Of a stretch of DNA of 64,000 bases, positions 36,263 to 47,554 are shown in pieces; positions within the stretch are counted from its first letter, which is position 1; every line of letters begins with the position of its first letter. The DNA comes from Phanerochaete sordida (lineage: Eukaryota; Basidiomycota; Agaricomycetes; Polyporales; Phanerochaetaceae). The translations under genes were made by a program, and so were the position numbers. The DNA lies in contig BPQB01000003.1 in NCBI GenBank assembly GCA_019973155.2, positions 744,001 to 808,000 on the forward strand, read 5' to 3'. The notes under the pieces are model-generated. The model was not told where the DNA came from. It saw only the letters and a list, made by a program, of their open reading frames with translations, and ran no database searches.

Positions 36263-39200
36263 TTACTCGCCGCGCTGACCGCCCATCAAGAGCGCCATTA
36301 AATCTTGAGTACCTTGTTGTTGCTGCTGCTGTTGCTGTTGGAGATGAGGGGGAAGTAGATGCGTCTGGGGCATGCCGAGCTGCTGGAGCTGCTGCTGATG
36401 CTGGTGTTGCTGCTGTTGTTGTTGACGGAGAGCAAGTTGCTGCGCCTGCAACTGCGCGGCCGATGAATGCTGTCCGTTGAACCCAATGTTTCCGCCTCGA
36501 GGACCACCACCGATGCCGTTGTTGACGCCCATACCCCCAGCATTATTCAGATTCAGCAGCTGAGCCTGATTGTGCATGCGGAGATCGACGCCGTTTCCAG
36601 AGCCCAACCCTGCGAGTTGGTTGAGGCTCCCAGGGTTGTTGTGGTGCGGAGGGTTGATGGGTCCACGCTGAATGGGTCCGTTGAAACCGGCTCCAGCGAA
36701 GTTGTTCAGCGATTGTTGCTGCTGCTGCATATGCATGCCGCCGTGAGGGGAAAGGTTGTTCAGCTGGTTGTTAAGGAACTGGGAAGCATCGTGGGGTGGG
36801 CGACCGCCAAGATTAGCTAGACCGGGATGTACGCGCTGAGGAGGGCCTTGAGGAAGGCTCTGTCCGGGCAGCATGCCAGGTCCGCCTCGGAACTGGTTCT
36901 GTTGGATACCACCAACGTTGCGGCCGTATGCGGAGGGTGCAGGTCCACTGTAGAGCTGCTCAATGGCCCGTTGAGACTGAGCCAGCCGCGGGTTGACCTG
37001 CAAGGGTTCGTCGAGGTGGTCGGTGAAGTGCAAACCTGTCGGCTCCCTGCTGCGAGGTCGCGGCACCGGCCGGAGACCGGGGACCATACCATCTGGCACA
37101 AAGTTGCGATCGTCCATGCGGCTATCGTACAGAGAATCCAGCCGGTTCTGCTGCATCAACTGCTGCTGGTGAAGCTGCTGCAGCTGTTGTTGCTGAAGGA
37201 CTTGAAGGTCGATCGGAGCCTGGCCGAAAGGTGCGCCAGCAGCCGAGCCGCGGCCGGACTGCTGCAACTGTGGCGAAGCGCGGTGGTTCTGCAGAAAGCT
37301 TTGGCATACGTCTCGATCGAGAAAGACGCGCCACTTACCTGAGAGGAGCTCTGCAGCATGGCAAATATATCCTCCATAGCGCGGTTGTCGCCCAGGTTGT
37401 TAGCCATCCCGTTCATCACCAGCGTGTCCCGCCCTTGCCCTGGAAGCGGTGATGTTGACATGAATCCGTTTCCGCCAGGACCCTTGCGCAAAGCTTGTGC
37501 TTGAGCGTGCGCCTGAGCATCCCTCTTCTGGTCGAAGAACTTGGCGAGCCGGCTACCTTTCATTGCAGACGAGGTAGGGCCAGCGTTTCCAAGCTCAAAG
37601 CCTGCGGGGCTGAAGTTCGCGGGATGCCCACCAAGTTCCATGAAGCCACCATCCGGACCCACAGCCATGCCTCTCTCTGGAGCCATCCGACGCATAGCTT
37701 CCGCCTGCGGAAGTCGCATGGTGTCTTGGTTCTCGTGTGTGGCGAAGACCTGTTGCTGGTGAGCCTGTGTGAACGGGGAAAAGCTCCTCGCAGAGCGCTC
37801 GGATGGGGTCGCCCTGGGATTGGGGACTGGATGGGATTCGGATTCCATGTTGAACATGAGTTCAGCACCCTGCTGCAGGGCTGCGTTGTTTGGCAGGCCG
37901 CCCAGTGCGTTGGTCCCAAGGTGTCTCTGGCCGGGAGCACCCACCGCGGTAGGTTGATTACCACCGAAGACTGTACTAGGATCCGGCTGCAGGTTCTTCG
38001 GAGTCAGCTGTGCGACACCGGGGCCGGCTCGCGCCCCGAAGGCTAGCAAACGGGAGGCAGCCGGTGGATCGAAAGGTGAGTTCGGATATGAGGGTGTAGA
38101 AAGGTCGATAGTGGGACGTTCAGAGCCTTGGGATACCGACGGCGAAAGACCGGGAGGAGTAGGGAACATGCGTGAGACGGCTGGGGGGAAGGTATCGGGC
38201 GTGGGTATGGCAGGGGAGGGAAACTTAGAAGACTGGGCAGTAGAACCATCCCCAGGTACTTGAGTAAACAAAGAGAGGAGCTTGGCCCCTTCGTTTTGCG
38301 CACCGGAAGAGGTACTAGATGATGCGATGGCCATCGAGCTCGACTCAGAGAGGATTCCTGGAGGGTCCACTGACGTTGACACGGCTGCAGGAACTTATGA
38401 ACGTAAAATCGCGAGAGAATAAAGCTCAGCATACCGGTGACAGCGGGATCTTTCAGCTTGAAGGGAGGCGTACGCCCAATGGCGGCAGGCGTTGCTCCGA
38501 ACGGAGAGATAGGGCTATCCTGATCTTGGTCAGTGTCCTTCTTGGCAGCCTCCTTCTTCATGAGCATCTTGAAGATTTGTATCTCGTCAAGCGACCCTTC
38601 AGTGGTGGCGATAGCTCCAGCTTCGGAGGTGGATGTTGTGACGCTTGCTGCTGTTGGTTTGCTGTTAGTATCAGCGGCGAGCTCGGCCTCTTTCTCCTTC
38701 CTCTCTTTCTCCTTCAGACCCTTCTTCCACGCCTGGATCCCGTCCAGCTCGCCGTCAGCCAACTGACCGCCCAAAATACCTCCGCCAGGAGTGTTTGGAA
38801 TGTACGTCTCCATCCACGCCGGCTCCTTCTCCTTCTCCCGATCCTTCTTCTCATCTTTGTCCTTCGCATCATCCAGACCCGCGCCGCTACGCCTGTCTCT
38901 TCCACCACGCTTGCTGCGGCCGTCTCGGTCATCCAAGCGATCGCGGTCGTGTGATGGCTCCCAACGATCCCAACCACGCTCTCTGTCCCGGTCACCGCGC
39001 TCCCTCTCTCGACGCGTAGCCTGTCTCTCATCGCGCTTCCCGTCGTCCCTCCAGCGCCTCGAGTCCTCGTCGAGCTCGCGGTCGCGATCTCCATCCCTGC
39101 GACTGGGCTCGTATCGGTCACGGTCCCGGTATCCGTCGTCGCGATCATCCCAATCCCTGCGGAAATAGTCGTCGCGGTCACGGCGATCATCGCGTTCGTC

Positions 39201-40387
39201 CCTGCGACGAGATCTGTCGCGTTCTTTGTTGTCGCGGTCTCTACGAGTGCCGGAAGGCTCCCTGCGCGTACGTGAGGTGTCCCTTCGGTCGCGGTCGCGG
39301 CGTGTTGTATCAGAGCCTGTTAAATGCATTCGATCAGGCTTGTCTACCAATGTCGATGCAAGAACAGAAAGCGTACGATCGTCACGCCCTGCCCTTGCTG
39401 GTAGCTCGCCACCTGTTAAGTTGTCAGCATCGACGACGGCGAACGATAAATGTTCAGACATACCTCTGCGCCAATCATCGCTCACTTCACCGGGCTTCTT
39501 CTTGGCGGCCTCCCTTCCTTCTGCTCGCCTAGTAGCAACGGTCTGAGTTTGGCCGTTCCGAGTAGTAGTCGCTAAGTGTGGCGCAGATTCCCGCTCCTTC
39601 CCCCGTAAAGCACCGGTGGCAGACGACAGAGCTAGACGTTCGCGATCATACTTATCCGAAAGCTGTGGAAAAAAGGTAAGGATAGTTAAAACTGAGGGCA
39701 CCATATACCCTTACATTACGGAGTCTCTCTTGGCCTTCCCTGTCCCGTTCGTCGCGCTGCCGGTCTCGGTCGGGGTCACGTTCCCTTTCACGATCAGCGG
39801 TGCGAAGAGACTGATGCCGAAAGTTGCCCATTTGCGAGGGCTGGGAAAGACTGGATCGGAACGAAGGCCGCGTGGGTGCATCTATGGACCAATTGTGAGC
39901 TGACAACGCCGGATAGACATATTGAAGTAGTTTACCTCCTTCTTCTGGGTCTCGACGAAATCTAGCGCACCACTGAGCCGAGAGGACAGGGTGAAAACGT
40001 GTAGTACACACCGTCGGTCCCTTGTACCGGTGCCATTGCTCGATGGCTCTCCATCCTTCTTGCTCGCCACTTGCTGCTCGCTCCAATCGCTGCCGTCTGC
40101 GTCAATGCATGTTTTGTGCAGTAGACCGCAAGCGCGTACCCAAACCAGTCCTTCAATGCTGGCATCCCCTCGGGTGGCTTCACCAAAGGAGACTTCGATA
40201 TCCATAACAGTTGAGCGCGGGTATACACATGAGGTTCTCGAGGGGGATGGTTTGCTTTTTCGTGTGACTTGTCATCCTGGATATTAGCATTTGCGAGCGA
40301 GTCGGCAAGAGTGTCGACGGGACCAGACGGGGCTCCAGGTACAGCGTGGTTGTGTTCTTTGGATGTGTCTACTTCTGTTGCCGCCAT
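36263..40387 (-). CDS. eIF4E-binding protein, probable 4E-T-like translational repressor
   Basis: Probable eIF4E partner that directs mRNAs to repression or decay. Near the N-terminus is HVYTRAQLLWISKS, a fit to the eIF4E-binding consensus YxxxxL followed by a hydrophobic residue, as in animal 4E-T (YTKEELLDIK). A long Arg/Asp/Glu-rich stretch follows (many RDRD and RDD runs). Next come KEPAWMETYIPNTPGGGILGG, resembling the EPEWF region of 4E-T, and LDGIQAWKKGLKEKERKEKE. The C-terminal half is Gln/Asn/Pro-rich with long Gln runs and ends LMALLMGGQRGE. About eight exons; the start is MAATEVDTSKEHN at 40387 and the last large exons are near 38382-37340 and 37290-36263. The assignment rests on motif order rather than strong overall identity. 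Confidence 0.6.
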
Positions 40388-40554
40388 TCGAAAGTCGAGG
40401 TGAAGGGCGAGTGTAGGTCTGGTGGATGTGCAAGTTGTATGCCGGTCAGACCCAAGTCAAGTGGTGGCAGGAACAGACGCGCGGTGATTTTGGGAAGAAA
40501 CGGCTTGATCGCCTTCACGACGGACTCTCATCTCGTTCGCCTTGTTGGAAAACC
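40388..40554. promoter_or_regulatory. Shared divergent promoter of the 4E-T-like gene and LYRM2
   Basis: Only 167 bp separate the two start codons, so the two genes should share promoter DNA. No TATA box is visible. Confidence 0.55.
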
Positions 40555-40918
40555 ATGGCGCAGCTCACTCTCAAGCATTTTATTCTGAAACAGAGGGTGA
40601 TCAACCTGTATAGGCAGGCAGTCCGAGCATGTCGCAGTAAGTCACGCCACACCCTCAAGTGACGCGCTACTCATATCTTCACCCTGGGCACAGCGATTCC
40701 AGATCTGCAAACACGCCAGGAGACCTTGGTTTGGATTCGTAGTGAATTCGAACGCAATAGATATATTAGCGATACGGTATTATTTAATCTTAGGGCTCTC
40801 GGCGGTATGCTAGGTGTGACCTCCTTCACAGGCCCTAATCGAGGACAAACTGTCCGCTGGCTACCGTGAGCTCAGACGCAGCCTACCAGGCATGCATTTC
40901 AGTTCCAGCCACCGCTAG
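40555..40918 (+). CDS. LYRM2: LYR-motif protein, LYRM2-like
   Basis: Small mitochondrial protein of the Complex1_LYR family, whose members bind acyl-ACP and help assemble respiratory complexes or Fe-S proteins. Three exons: 40555-40636, 40694-40776 and 40832-40918, giving 83 residues. It starts MAQLTLKHFILKQRVINLYRQAVRAC, which holds the LYR tripeptide. It goes on with RSEFERNRYISDT and ends GMHFSSSHR. Length and the LTLKxFxxxQxVxxLYR pattern match LYRM2. Its size puts it below many gene finders' limits, but the intron phases close exactly. Confidence 0.88.
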
Positions 40919-41310
40919 AAGGTGTCTGGCTAGCCACTTGGCAAATTACACGGCCGGTACACCTTCAACGCCCTCGCCATGGTGTCTGTCGCATGCCCAC
41001 GGCCCCACCAGCTCCTCCGAGGCTGACCCAACCAGCCGCACTTCCCAACCCCCACGATCAACACGAAAAGCCCCAGAACAAGTAAAGCAGGGCTGTCATT
41101 AGCGGAAACACGATTCGCGGTATGTTGTAATATGCGAACACCTCAGCGGCGACAAAGCGAGCCAAGGATTCTCGTCCCGTCGCTGCGAGGTGGCAAAGCG
41201 CTTTCATAGAGTACGGAACATTATATATGACCTGCAGCACTGCACAGGACGGTGTATTTATCATACTGGATGCCAGTGTGCGTAAAAGCGTCGCCTCTGA
41301 CGTTCTTGAC
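40919..41310. other. Convergent intergenic region between LYRM2 and UTP23
   Basis: 392 bp where two 3' ends face each other. No gene or repeat recognised; presumably 3' UTRs and polyadenylation signals. Confidence 0.5.
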
Positions 41311-42362
41311 TTAATCCTCGTTATCTGAGGCATTGTTACCGTCCACGGAGCCCCCAGCGGGCTTTGGTGCACCCTTCCGGCGACGTTTCCTTTTGTGCCC
41401 CGACTTTTCAGGACCTTCTGGATTCGCAGGATCCGGATGACCGTCGTCGGCTCGCTTCCTTTTCGCGCTCGTCTGATCTGCACCCTCACTGACTGCAGGT
41501 TTGGACACAGGGCCAGAAGGTTGCTGGACTTTCTTCTTCTTCACGCTAAGAGGGTTCGGTCCTTTTGGCCCCTTCCGCTTTTTCCGGGGAGGCTCCTCCG
41601 CTGGCTTCCCCTGGGCCACCTTCGCAGCCTCAGCTGCAGAAGGAAGCATCTGCGCCTGTTCGGCCTATGGGAGGGTATAGTGAGGGAGGTGTCCGAGTAT
41701 CATAAGTTGGGGACTGACCTTTTCCTTTGCCTCTGCGGTTGTCTCGCTCATAGGTTCCAAGATCATGACTGAACGGTTTATGTGCACGACCGGCACGGCA
41801 GGGATCTTTCGCAGCTTCGAACGCAAAGGTTGCGACTGCGTCGCGACCACGTATCGGTGCTTGTTCGTATCACCTGCACCAAGCGTGAGACAAATGTTCG
41901 AGAGGAAGGAGGGACCTCACGGACCGACTACACTTGCGACACAATCGTCCCCAAGGATGGCTTCCTTATGGTTGCACTTCCTGCGCTCGAAGGTTTTTGC
42001 AAGGTCTACAGCCGCTTGCACGGCTTTTCCCTGCAGGTATAGCTCGTGTATGCAACACTGTGTGATCACTAAAGAACCACTCTCGCTGTACCATGAGCGT
42101 ACGTTAAGTAAAGGTGGCGCTAGCACATACTAGGCTTGACGGTCCCCTGGAGTACCACTCCGAGTTGCTTAACAAGATCCGATTTGTGGTCTATCGCTTC
42201 TTTACACATGAGCGAGTCCACTAGGTAAAGGCTGTGAGTAGCAGGACCATAGAAGGCGGCTCGAGGCGAGATACCTAGGACCTGGTACGGCTGTCGAAAG
42301 CCAAAGGCAAGTGAATATGCCTGCATGAGTTTTCTGTACGCTTTAGCTCGTTTTTGTCGCAT
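41311..42362 (-). CDS. UTP23: rRNA-processing protein UTP23 (small-subunit processome)
   Basis: Nucleolar PIN-like protein required for 18S rRNA maturation and snR30 release. Five exons: 42362-42275, 42220-42131, 42068-41925, 41873-41719 and 41664-41311, giving 276 residues. It begins MRQKRAKAYRKLMQAYSLAF and has the family core DLVKQLGVVLQGTVKPMITQ. QCCIHELY and RRKCNHKEAILGDDCVASVV follow, with Cys/His residues matching the UTP23 zinc motif. RYVVATQSQPLRSKLRKIPAVP completes the PIN-like fold. The tail is Lys/Arg-rich (PPRKKRKGPKGPNPLSVKKKK), typical for nucleolar targeting. Divergent from EMC7 with 160 bp between starts. Confidence 0.92.
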
Positions 42363-42522
42363 GGTGAGGGATGTAAGGGATATGAGGGATGCAGCAAGTG
42401 AGTGCAGTGAGCAAGCCCGATGCCCAAAGTCCGGAACCAATCAGCACGCGCTTTCGGCAAGCGCCGCACACATCCCCGCGCCTTCGACGCTGGCGGCGGC
42501 TTGAGCTCAGCACTGAGCAGCC
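42363..42522. promoter_or_regulatory. Shared divergent promoter of UTP23 and EMC7
   Basis: 160 bp between two start codons on opposite strands. The two genes must share this DNA or overlap in their leaders. No distinct element is visible. Confidence 0.55.
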
Positions 42523-43538
42523 ATGAAACGATCAATCCTTTTCTTCCTGAGGTACGATCCCAGAAGACTGTCGTACTGCTCGTACTGACGCTCTGCTCCC
42601 TTAGTCTAGTCTGTACAGTCCTTGCCTTCGACCTGCAGGGGCGGGTGCAATGGAACGAGCACTGTTCTGGTACGTCACCCCCCGTAGTCCCGGAATGACC
42701 GTTGACGATCTTGACCTTGTGCAGGGGCCGCTGAATTGGGACAAGCGAAAGTCGTTCTGGACAACGGCTTGAGAAAGGGGAGCATAACACAGGACGGGAC
42801 ATTCACTATGTGCGTATGACCGCTATTGCTTCACCCTGCACTTCCTTATGCAACTTCCTAGACCCGACGTCCCTCCCGGCATCTACATCCTTTCTGTGAT
42901 TGCCCATGACCATGTCTTTGAAAAGGTGCATATTCACTGCCATCGCGATATGTCCGCACGTCTCACTCTCCTCAGCTACGTGTCGACGTCCTGGAGACAG
43001 ATACTCTACCCGAAGTACATCCATATGTCCCTGGCACTCCGTTGTCTTCGTCGACAGCAGTCAGCCTTCCATACCCCATCCAAATGTCCGCAGTACATCG
43101 CCTCAACTTCTACACGGAACGAGAAGGATTCAACCTGGTGGGCATGTTCAAGAACCCAATGATGATGATGATGCTGTTCGGTGGTGGTTTGGTGTTCGCT
43201 ATGCCATACATCATGGTATGTAGAGCATATACAACGAGAGTTCTTCTCACTGTATTTTTCCTGCAGAAGAACCTCGATCCCGAGGCGTTACAGACCTTGG
43301 AGAAGCGGCAAGCGACGATCAGCAGCATCCAGAGCTCTATTCACTCTGGTGATCTGAAGTCTGGGTGGGTATCATCTACACTCGTTCTCATAATAGGCCT
43401 GACACTGCGACCAGGATATCCGCACTCATGCAAATGGGTGACGAGGATGCCAACGCGGCTACTGGGAAGCCGCAAACGGAGTCGAAGCCCTCCGGCTCCA
43501 GCCTCAAGCAGCGGAGTGGGCGCAATAAGAAACGGTAG
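42523..43538 (+). CDS. EMC7: ER membrane protein complex subunit 7
   Basis: Lumen-facing subunit of the EMC insertase for membrane proteins. Seven exons: 42523-42551, 42605-42669, 42725-42809, 42862-42925, 42976-43215, 43267-43364 and 43415-43538, giving 234 residues. A signal peptide (MKRSILFFLSLVCTVLAF) precedes a beta-sandwich domain with DLQGRVQWNEHCSG and DGTFTIPDVPPGIYILSVIAHD. HRLNFYTEREGFNLVGMFKN leads into the transmembrane segment, whose NPMMMMMLFGGGLVFAMPYIM is the EMC7 signature. LDPEALQTLEKRQA follows, and the tail is basic (QRSGRNKKR). Confidence 0.93.
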
Positions 43539-43921
43539 TAGAGAGGTTGTGTGTACTATACACTGCTGTTAATTTATCTCCCATTATTCGTGCTTCCATT
43601 GTCCGAGCCGCCGCAGCCGCCGCCGTGCATACTTCAGCCCTGCGAGCGATCTACGTTCGTGCGGTCCTATCGGAGCGCGTCAGGGAGTCGATGACTTCGT
43701 CTCCAAGGATTTCTTAGAACGGTGCTGGATATTCCAAGGCTGCGCGGAGGATCGTGTTTCTGTGTACACAGGCCGAATGAGATGGCAGGCGAACGTCTCC
43801 GAGGGACACTAACCTCTGCTTGAATTCAGATATCAAGGCTTGGCCCGAATCAACATCATGTTCAACGGAACTGTGTCCCACCGTGAATGTTCCGTGTATG
43901 ACCATGTTCTTCACAGCACAC
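43539..43921. other. Convergent intergenic region downstream of EMC7
   Basis: 383 bp between two facing 3' ends. No gene or repeat recognised. Confidence 0.5.
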
Positions 43922-44305
43922 CTACGTGTCTAGTGGTATTTGCGTTGTCTCGATGACATATATCTGGCTGTTCTTCTTGGGGTTCGGGTTGTCATCTGTG
44001 GCGGAGCCAGAGGCGGGGGCCTCTGTCGCCTTCACACCGAGAACTGCCAGATCTGTTGACAGGCTCTGAGCTATCGGTGGTGTCGCGTTGGTGGGGTCGT
44101 AATCAAGGACGAGAACATGCTCCTGGGGGTTCTGGGGCAGCAGAGCGTGCGGCAAGTCATCCGCGTAATGATACTCAATGAGAGGGTGCGTGAAAGACTT
44201 GTACAATGGTCTCGACGCTGTCGGGCCCGACGGTAGAGGGCTCTGCGATACCAAAATGTAATGAGGCGGATGCTCCTCCGCGCCGGCTGATGGTGGTGAA
44301 GACAT
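43922..44305 (-). CDS. Small unknown protein, 127 residues
   Basis: A single intronless frame, starting MSSPPSAGAEEHPPHYILVS and ending SQIYVIETTQIPLDT. The middle (PLIEYHYADDLPHALLP, then EHVLVLDYDPTNATPP) looks structured and evolutionarily constrained. There is no signal peptide or membrane segment. I believe similar short proteins occur as hypotheticals in other agaricomycetes, but I cannot name a family. Codon use matches neighbouring genes and the frame is uninterrupted, in favour of a real gene. Confidence 0.6.
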   Translation of the reverse strand: MSSPPSAGAEEHPPHYILVSQSPLPSGPTASRPLYKSFTHPLIEYHYADDLPHALLPQNPQEHVLVLDYDPTNATPPIAQSLSTDLAVLGVKATEAPASGSATDDNPNPKKNSQIYVIETTQIPLDT

Positions 44306-44799
44306 GAAAGGTATGGGCGCCAGACGTCTTGCTCCCGAACCACCTTCTCCTTCTAACGACGATGATCAATATACTCCCAAGGGCTGCAATGACCGCTCGC
44401 AACCATTCGTTGGTCGTCCAACCGGGCTGGAATTTGGATTTCGTAACCCTCGATCGAATCCCCGTTCCTGAGCGATGCAGAACGACGTCGTCGAGGTGAG
44501 CATGCGAAGTGATCACAATTGCCGTGGCGACGAGCGCACACGATGGCCTCGATTCCCCCCGCACGGAGCGTGCTGCACCTGCCGACGGTCAGAAAAAGAC
44601 CCACCCGCCTATTTATATGTCGGGGCCTCGGTGGAGCTCAATTCCTGCCTTCCCTCTTGCTGGTCTCCCCATCGGTCTTTACGTTGGGCGAGCTTTGGTA
44701 CCTGGACAGTGTCCTATTCTCCTTTTTCTGCGAGCAGTCTTTCCTTCATAAACACCTTCTTTTGTAGGCATTTGTGTCTTTATTTCACCCTCATACGAG
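44306..44799. other. Divergent upstream region of the small unknown gene and the CAP protein
   Basis: 494 bp between two start codons on opposite strands. A TATA-like TATTTATAT lies near 44609-44619, about 185 bp before the CAP protein ATG, and could belong to its promoter with a long leader. Confidence 0.45.
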
Positions 44800-46015
44800 A
44801 TGCCTCGCTTGACTCTTTTCACACCTATCTTCCTCCTCGCGCTTCTCCTGGCGTCTGCCACGGAAGGTCTGACAGGACCTGCAGGCCGCCAGGTCGTGAC
44901 CGTGAGGCCCAGAGACATCAGCACAGTGAACAGAAAGTCTTGCCGTGTCCGGCCTACGTGAGTGTTCAGGTCATCTTTGCTGTGTCTCCATGTGACTCAG
45001 TCTGGCATTTTCTTGACAGCTCCGGGCTCAACGCGACGTCCTCCGCCGCATTGCCCAGCTTTTCAGCCGAGCCTAGCGTCGTCGCCTCATCGTCCCATTC
45101 CGCGGCTCCGCTGACCTCGCACATCCTCGCGCCGATTCCCACCAGCCGATTCGTTACCAGCATAAGATCGGCCACCTCCCCACCCCCTCCCAGCCCGACA
45201 CCAGAGCAGCCGAAGCCCTCTCCTTCTCCTGTGCAAGTCAACAAGGCCACCACCGAGGCTCCCACCACCTCTCAGGCGCCTCCTTCTCCTCCTCCCGCTC
45301 CGCCTAAGACTACGTCCACCCCCGCTCCCCCTAGCACGCAATCCTCCTCTGGCTCTACTTCCAGCAGTGACATCGACCAGTATCTGTCTGCCCACAACAC
45401 TATCCGAGCCCAGCACGGCGCTTCCGCGCTGACATGGAGTGACGAGCTCGCCAGCAAGGCGCAGCAGTGGGCAAACGGCTGTGTCTTCCAGCACTCCGGC
45501 GGAAGCCTCGGACCTTTCGGAGGTACGGCCTCTGCGCATCGTGTTCGGAGAGAAGCGTACTCACCTTCATCCGCAGAGAACCTCGCTGCCGGCACCGGTA
45601 GCTCCTACGACATCACGGCCGCTGTGAAGTCGTGGACAGATGAAGTCTGTACGTATCTTGGGGTTTCACATCTTGCGCCTCACAAGTTGCTTACGCCCGC
45701 GTCTAGCCGAATACGATCCGAACAACCCTGTTCCGTCGCACTTCACTCAGGTTGTCTGGAAGGCTTCTACCCAGGTCGGATGTGCCGTTTCCCAATGCAA
45801 CGGTATCTTTGCAGCAAGCTTCGGAGTGAGTCCTAGAATCTGTGTGTAGTGGAGGAGGAGAGTGCTCACTTGTCGATTGCCCAGCTTGCCAAGTTCTTCG
45901 TTTGCGAATACTCTCCCCAGGGTAACGTCATTGGGGAGTTTGCGTACGTGATTTGCATTCCAGTGCCCACGGCCTACAGCTTATTTCCCCAACCAGGCAA
46001 AACGTCCAAGTCTAA
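44800..46015 (+). CDS. Secreted CAP/PR-1 family protein (Pry-like)
   Basis: Secreted CAP-superfamily protein. Yeast relatives (Pry1/2) bind and export sterols and fatty acids; that role here is inferred. Six exons: 44800-44957, 45020-45522, 45577-45648, 45707-45825, 45885-45943 and 45997-46015, giving 309 residues. A signal peptide (MPRLTLFTPIFLLALLLASA) is followed by about 130 Ser/Thr/Pro-rich residues, probably O-glycosylated. The CAP domain has IDQYLSAHNTIRAQHG with its active-site-type His, LTWSDELASKAQQWANGC, GENLAAGTG, SHFTQVVWKASTQVGCAV and FVCEYSPQGNVIGEF. The His-Glu-His pattern and the conserved cysteines are in place. Confidence 0.9.
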
Positions 46016-46312
46016 GGCTCGATTCCCTCGGTTACGAAAGGCATCTCATTCAGTTGAATTGCTTCTTTTCTGCGGCAGGTCTCCGCGATTCTTCTCGTCT
46101 TTCTCTTTCGTCGTCTGTCATAGTCAAAGTGCTGTATACCTCGTTTTCTGGCTGCTACTTCCGCCACACGCGTGTTTGCTCAATTTTGCGTCGGCAAGCC
46201 TGGGGCGCTTAAAGGGTGACGCCACAAAGACGGTGCTTTCGGCAGGGGCCGAAGGTGCCGGTTACCATTTCGGGGTTGCCCGCCACCTTGGCCTCATGCT
46301 GCGAGGACTTGA

Positions 46313-47338
46313 ATGCCGCGCTCGTCGTGGGGGAGGTCCACGCTCTCGGGCGTAGCGTACATCACCCTCGTCCTCGTCCTCACCTTCTTCATCGGCCTCT
46401 CATGCGCCAGTCTGCTCTCCCAAGCCGTCCGAACCTCTCCTAGTAGGAATTGGACGCGCAACTTCAACGCCGTCGTCATCGGCGCCGCATATGCCATCGT
46501 GGTCCGTATCGTGTCATTTCTCGTCTCTGTCTTGTATGTGGGCGCTGACGAGCTGTGAAGCTCGCGGTATCTGTCGCTTTCTGTTTGAATAGGCGCATCA
46601 GGGTCCATCGGAAACTGCAGCGTATTTCAAAGGTCTACCACACGGTGGGCAGGGCTGATGTTCCAAAGGTAAGGCATGGCTCGATGCATACACCATGATA
46701 ATTCACACAGAAAAACTCCAGCCCGTATTCCGCTATATCAACCAAGAATACGCCCGAGTATGTCTTGTTGCGTACGAGTCGCAACCAAAGGGCGGCTGCC
46801 AGGAGGGGTGGGGAAGACCAGGTGCGTGATATCTTTTCCAAAGCATGACGAGGTTTGACATGCTCGTAATAGGGAGCCACATAGGAGAAGTACGCTTCCG
46901 GACCACCCTGCTGCATACCGTCCGCGAAATCGGTAGGAGCTGGCTGTGTCCCTGCGAGTAGCGTCTTCTAACGTCCCCTTAGACGAGCTTGCGCATGAGG
47001 TTATCCCGCGCCATCCCACCCTACGGCCTCACTCGCGCATGTTACATCACTTTCGTTTCATCCTGCCGCTCCTACCCCGAGACGAGGACGGCCTAACGCC
47101 ACTACACTATTATGATTCGGCGATACAGCTGGTCCGTCATGCTTCAAGAGAACCCAGCGAGGCTGAATTCGTCCTTGGCATCAATGCGGCACAGGAACTG
47201 AAGAGAGTGTGAGCACATGCACACATGTCATCCTCCAACTAATTCTGACCTCTACGCAGATTGAACGAGTGTCGATTGGAAATGTTGGAAGGCTCACTGA
47301 ACAATTTGGTGGACTTGCGGTCGATCGAGTCTCGGTGA
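46313..47338 (+). CDS. DLT1: Defect-at-low-temperature protein 1 homologue (membrane protein)
   Basis: Fungal membrane protein; yeast mutants grow poorly in the cold, and the biochemical role is unknown. Six exons: 46313-46554, 46593-46668, 46722-46821, 46873-46932, 46983-47208 and 47260-47338, giving 260 residues. Two N-terminal membrane segments are visible (SGVAYITLVLVLTFFIGLS and NAVVIGAAYAIVVRIVSFLV). RIRVHRKLQRISKVY follows, then the family hallmark YINQEYARVCLVAYESQPKG with EGWGRPG. A cytosolic C-terminal part contains RFILPLLPRDEDGLTPLHYY. The start sits 297 bp after the CAP gene on the same strand. Alternative upstream exons are possible. Confidence 0.82.
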
Positions 47339-47554
47339 TCCAGATCTGCTTCGCCGCTGCTATCCCGTCTCACTTTATCACTCTGGAATCTACGCCTATA
47401 CCCTTTCATTTAGTATATCAATACATGGTACGGTATTCTGTCTCTGGTACTACACATCCGTCATAACTCCAGACTCGTGAATGCAGATCGTGAAAAGAGG
47501 ACAGTGGAGAAGGCAGTGGTATGAAGTCCAAACATAAAGTCAATAGGTGAGGTC

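Noticed and set aside
38791..39168. Plus-strand Ser/Arg-rich frame resembling an SR splicing protein
   Set aside because: It is the antisense reading of the Arg/Asp repeats of the 4E-T-like protein; composition alone explains the resemblance.
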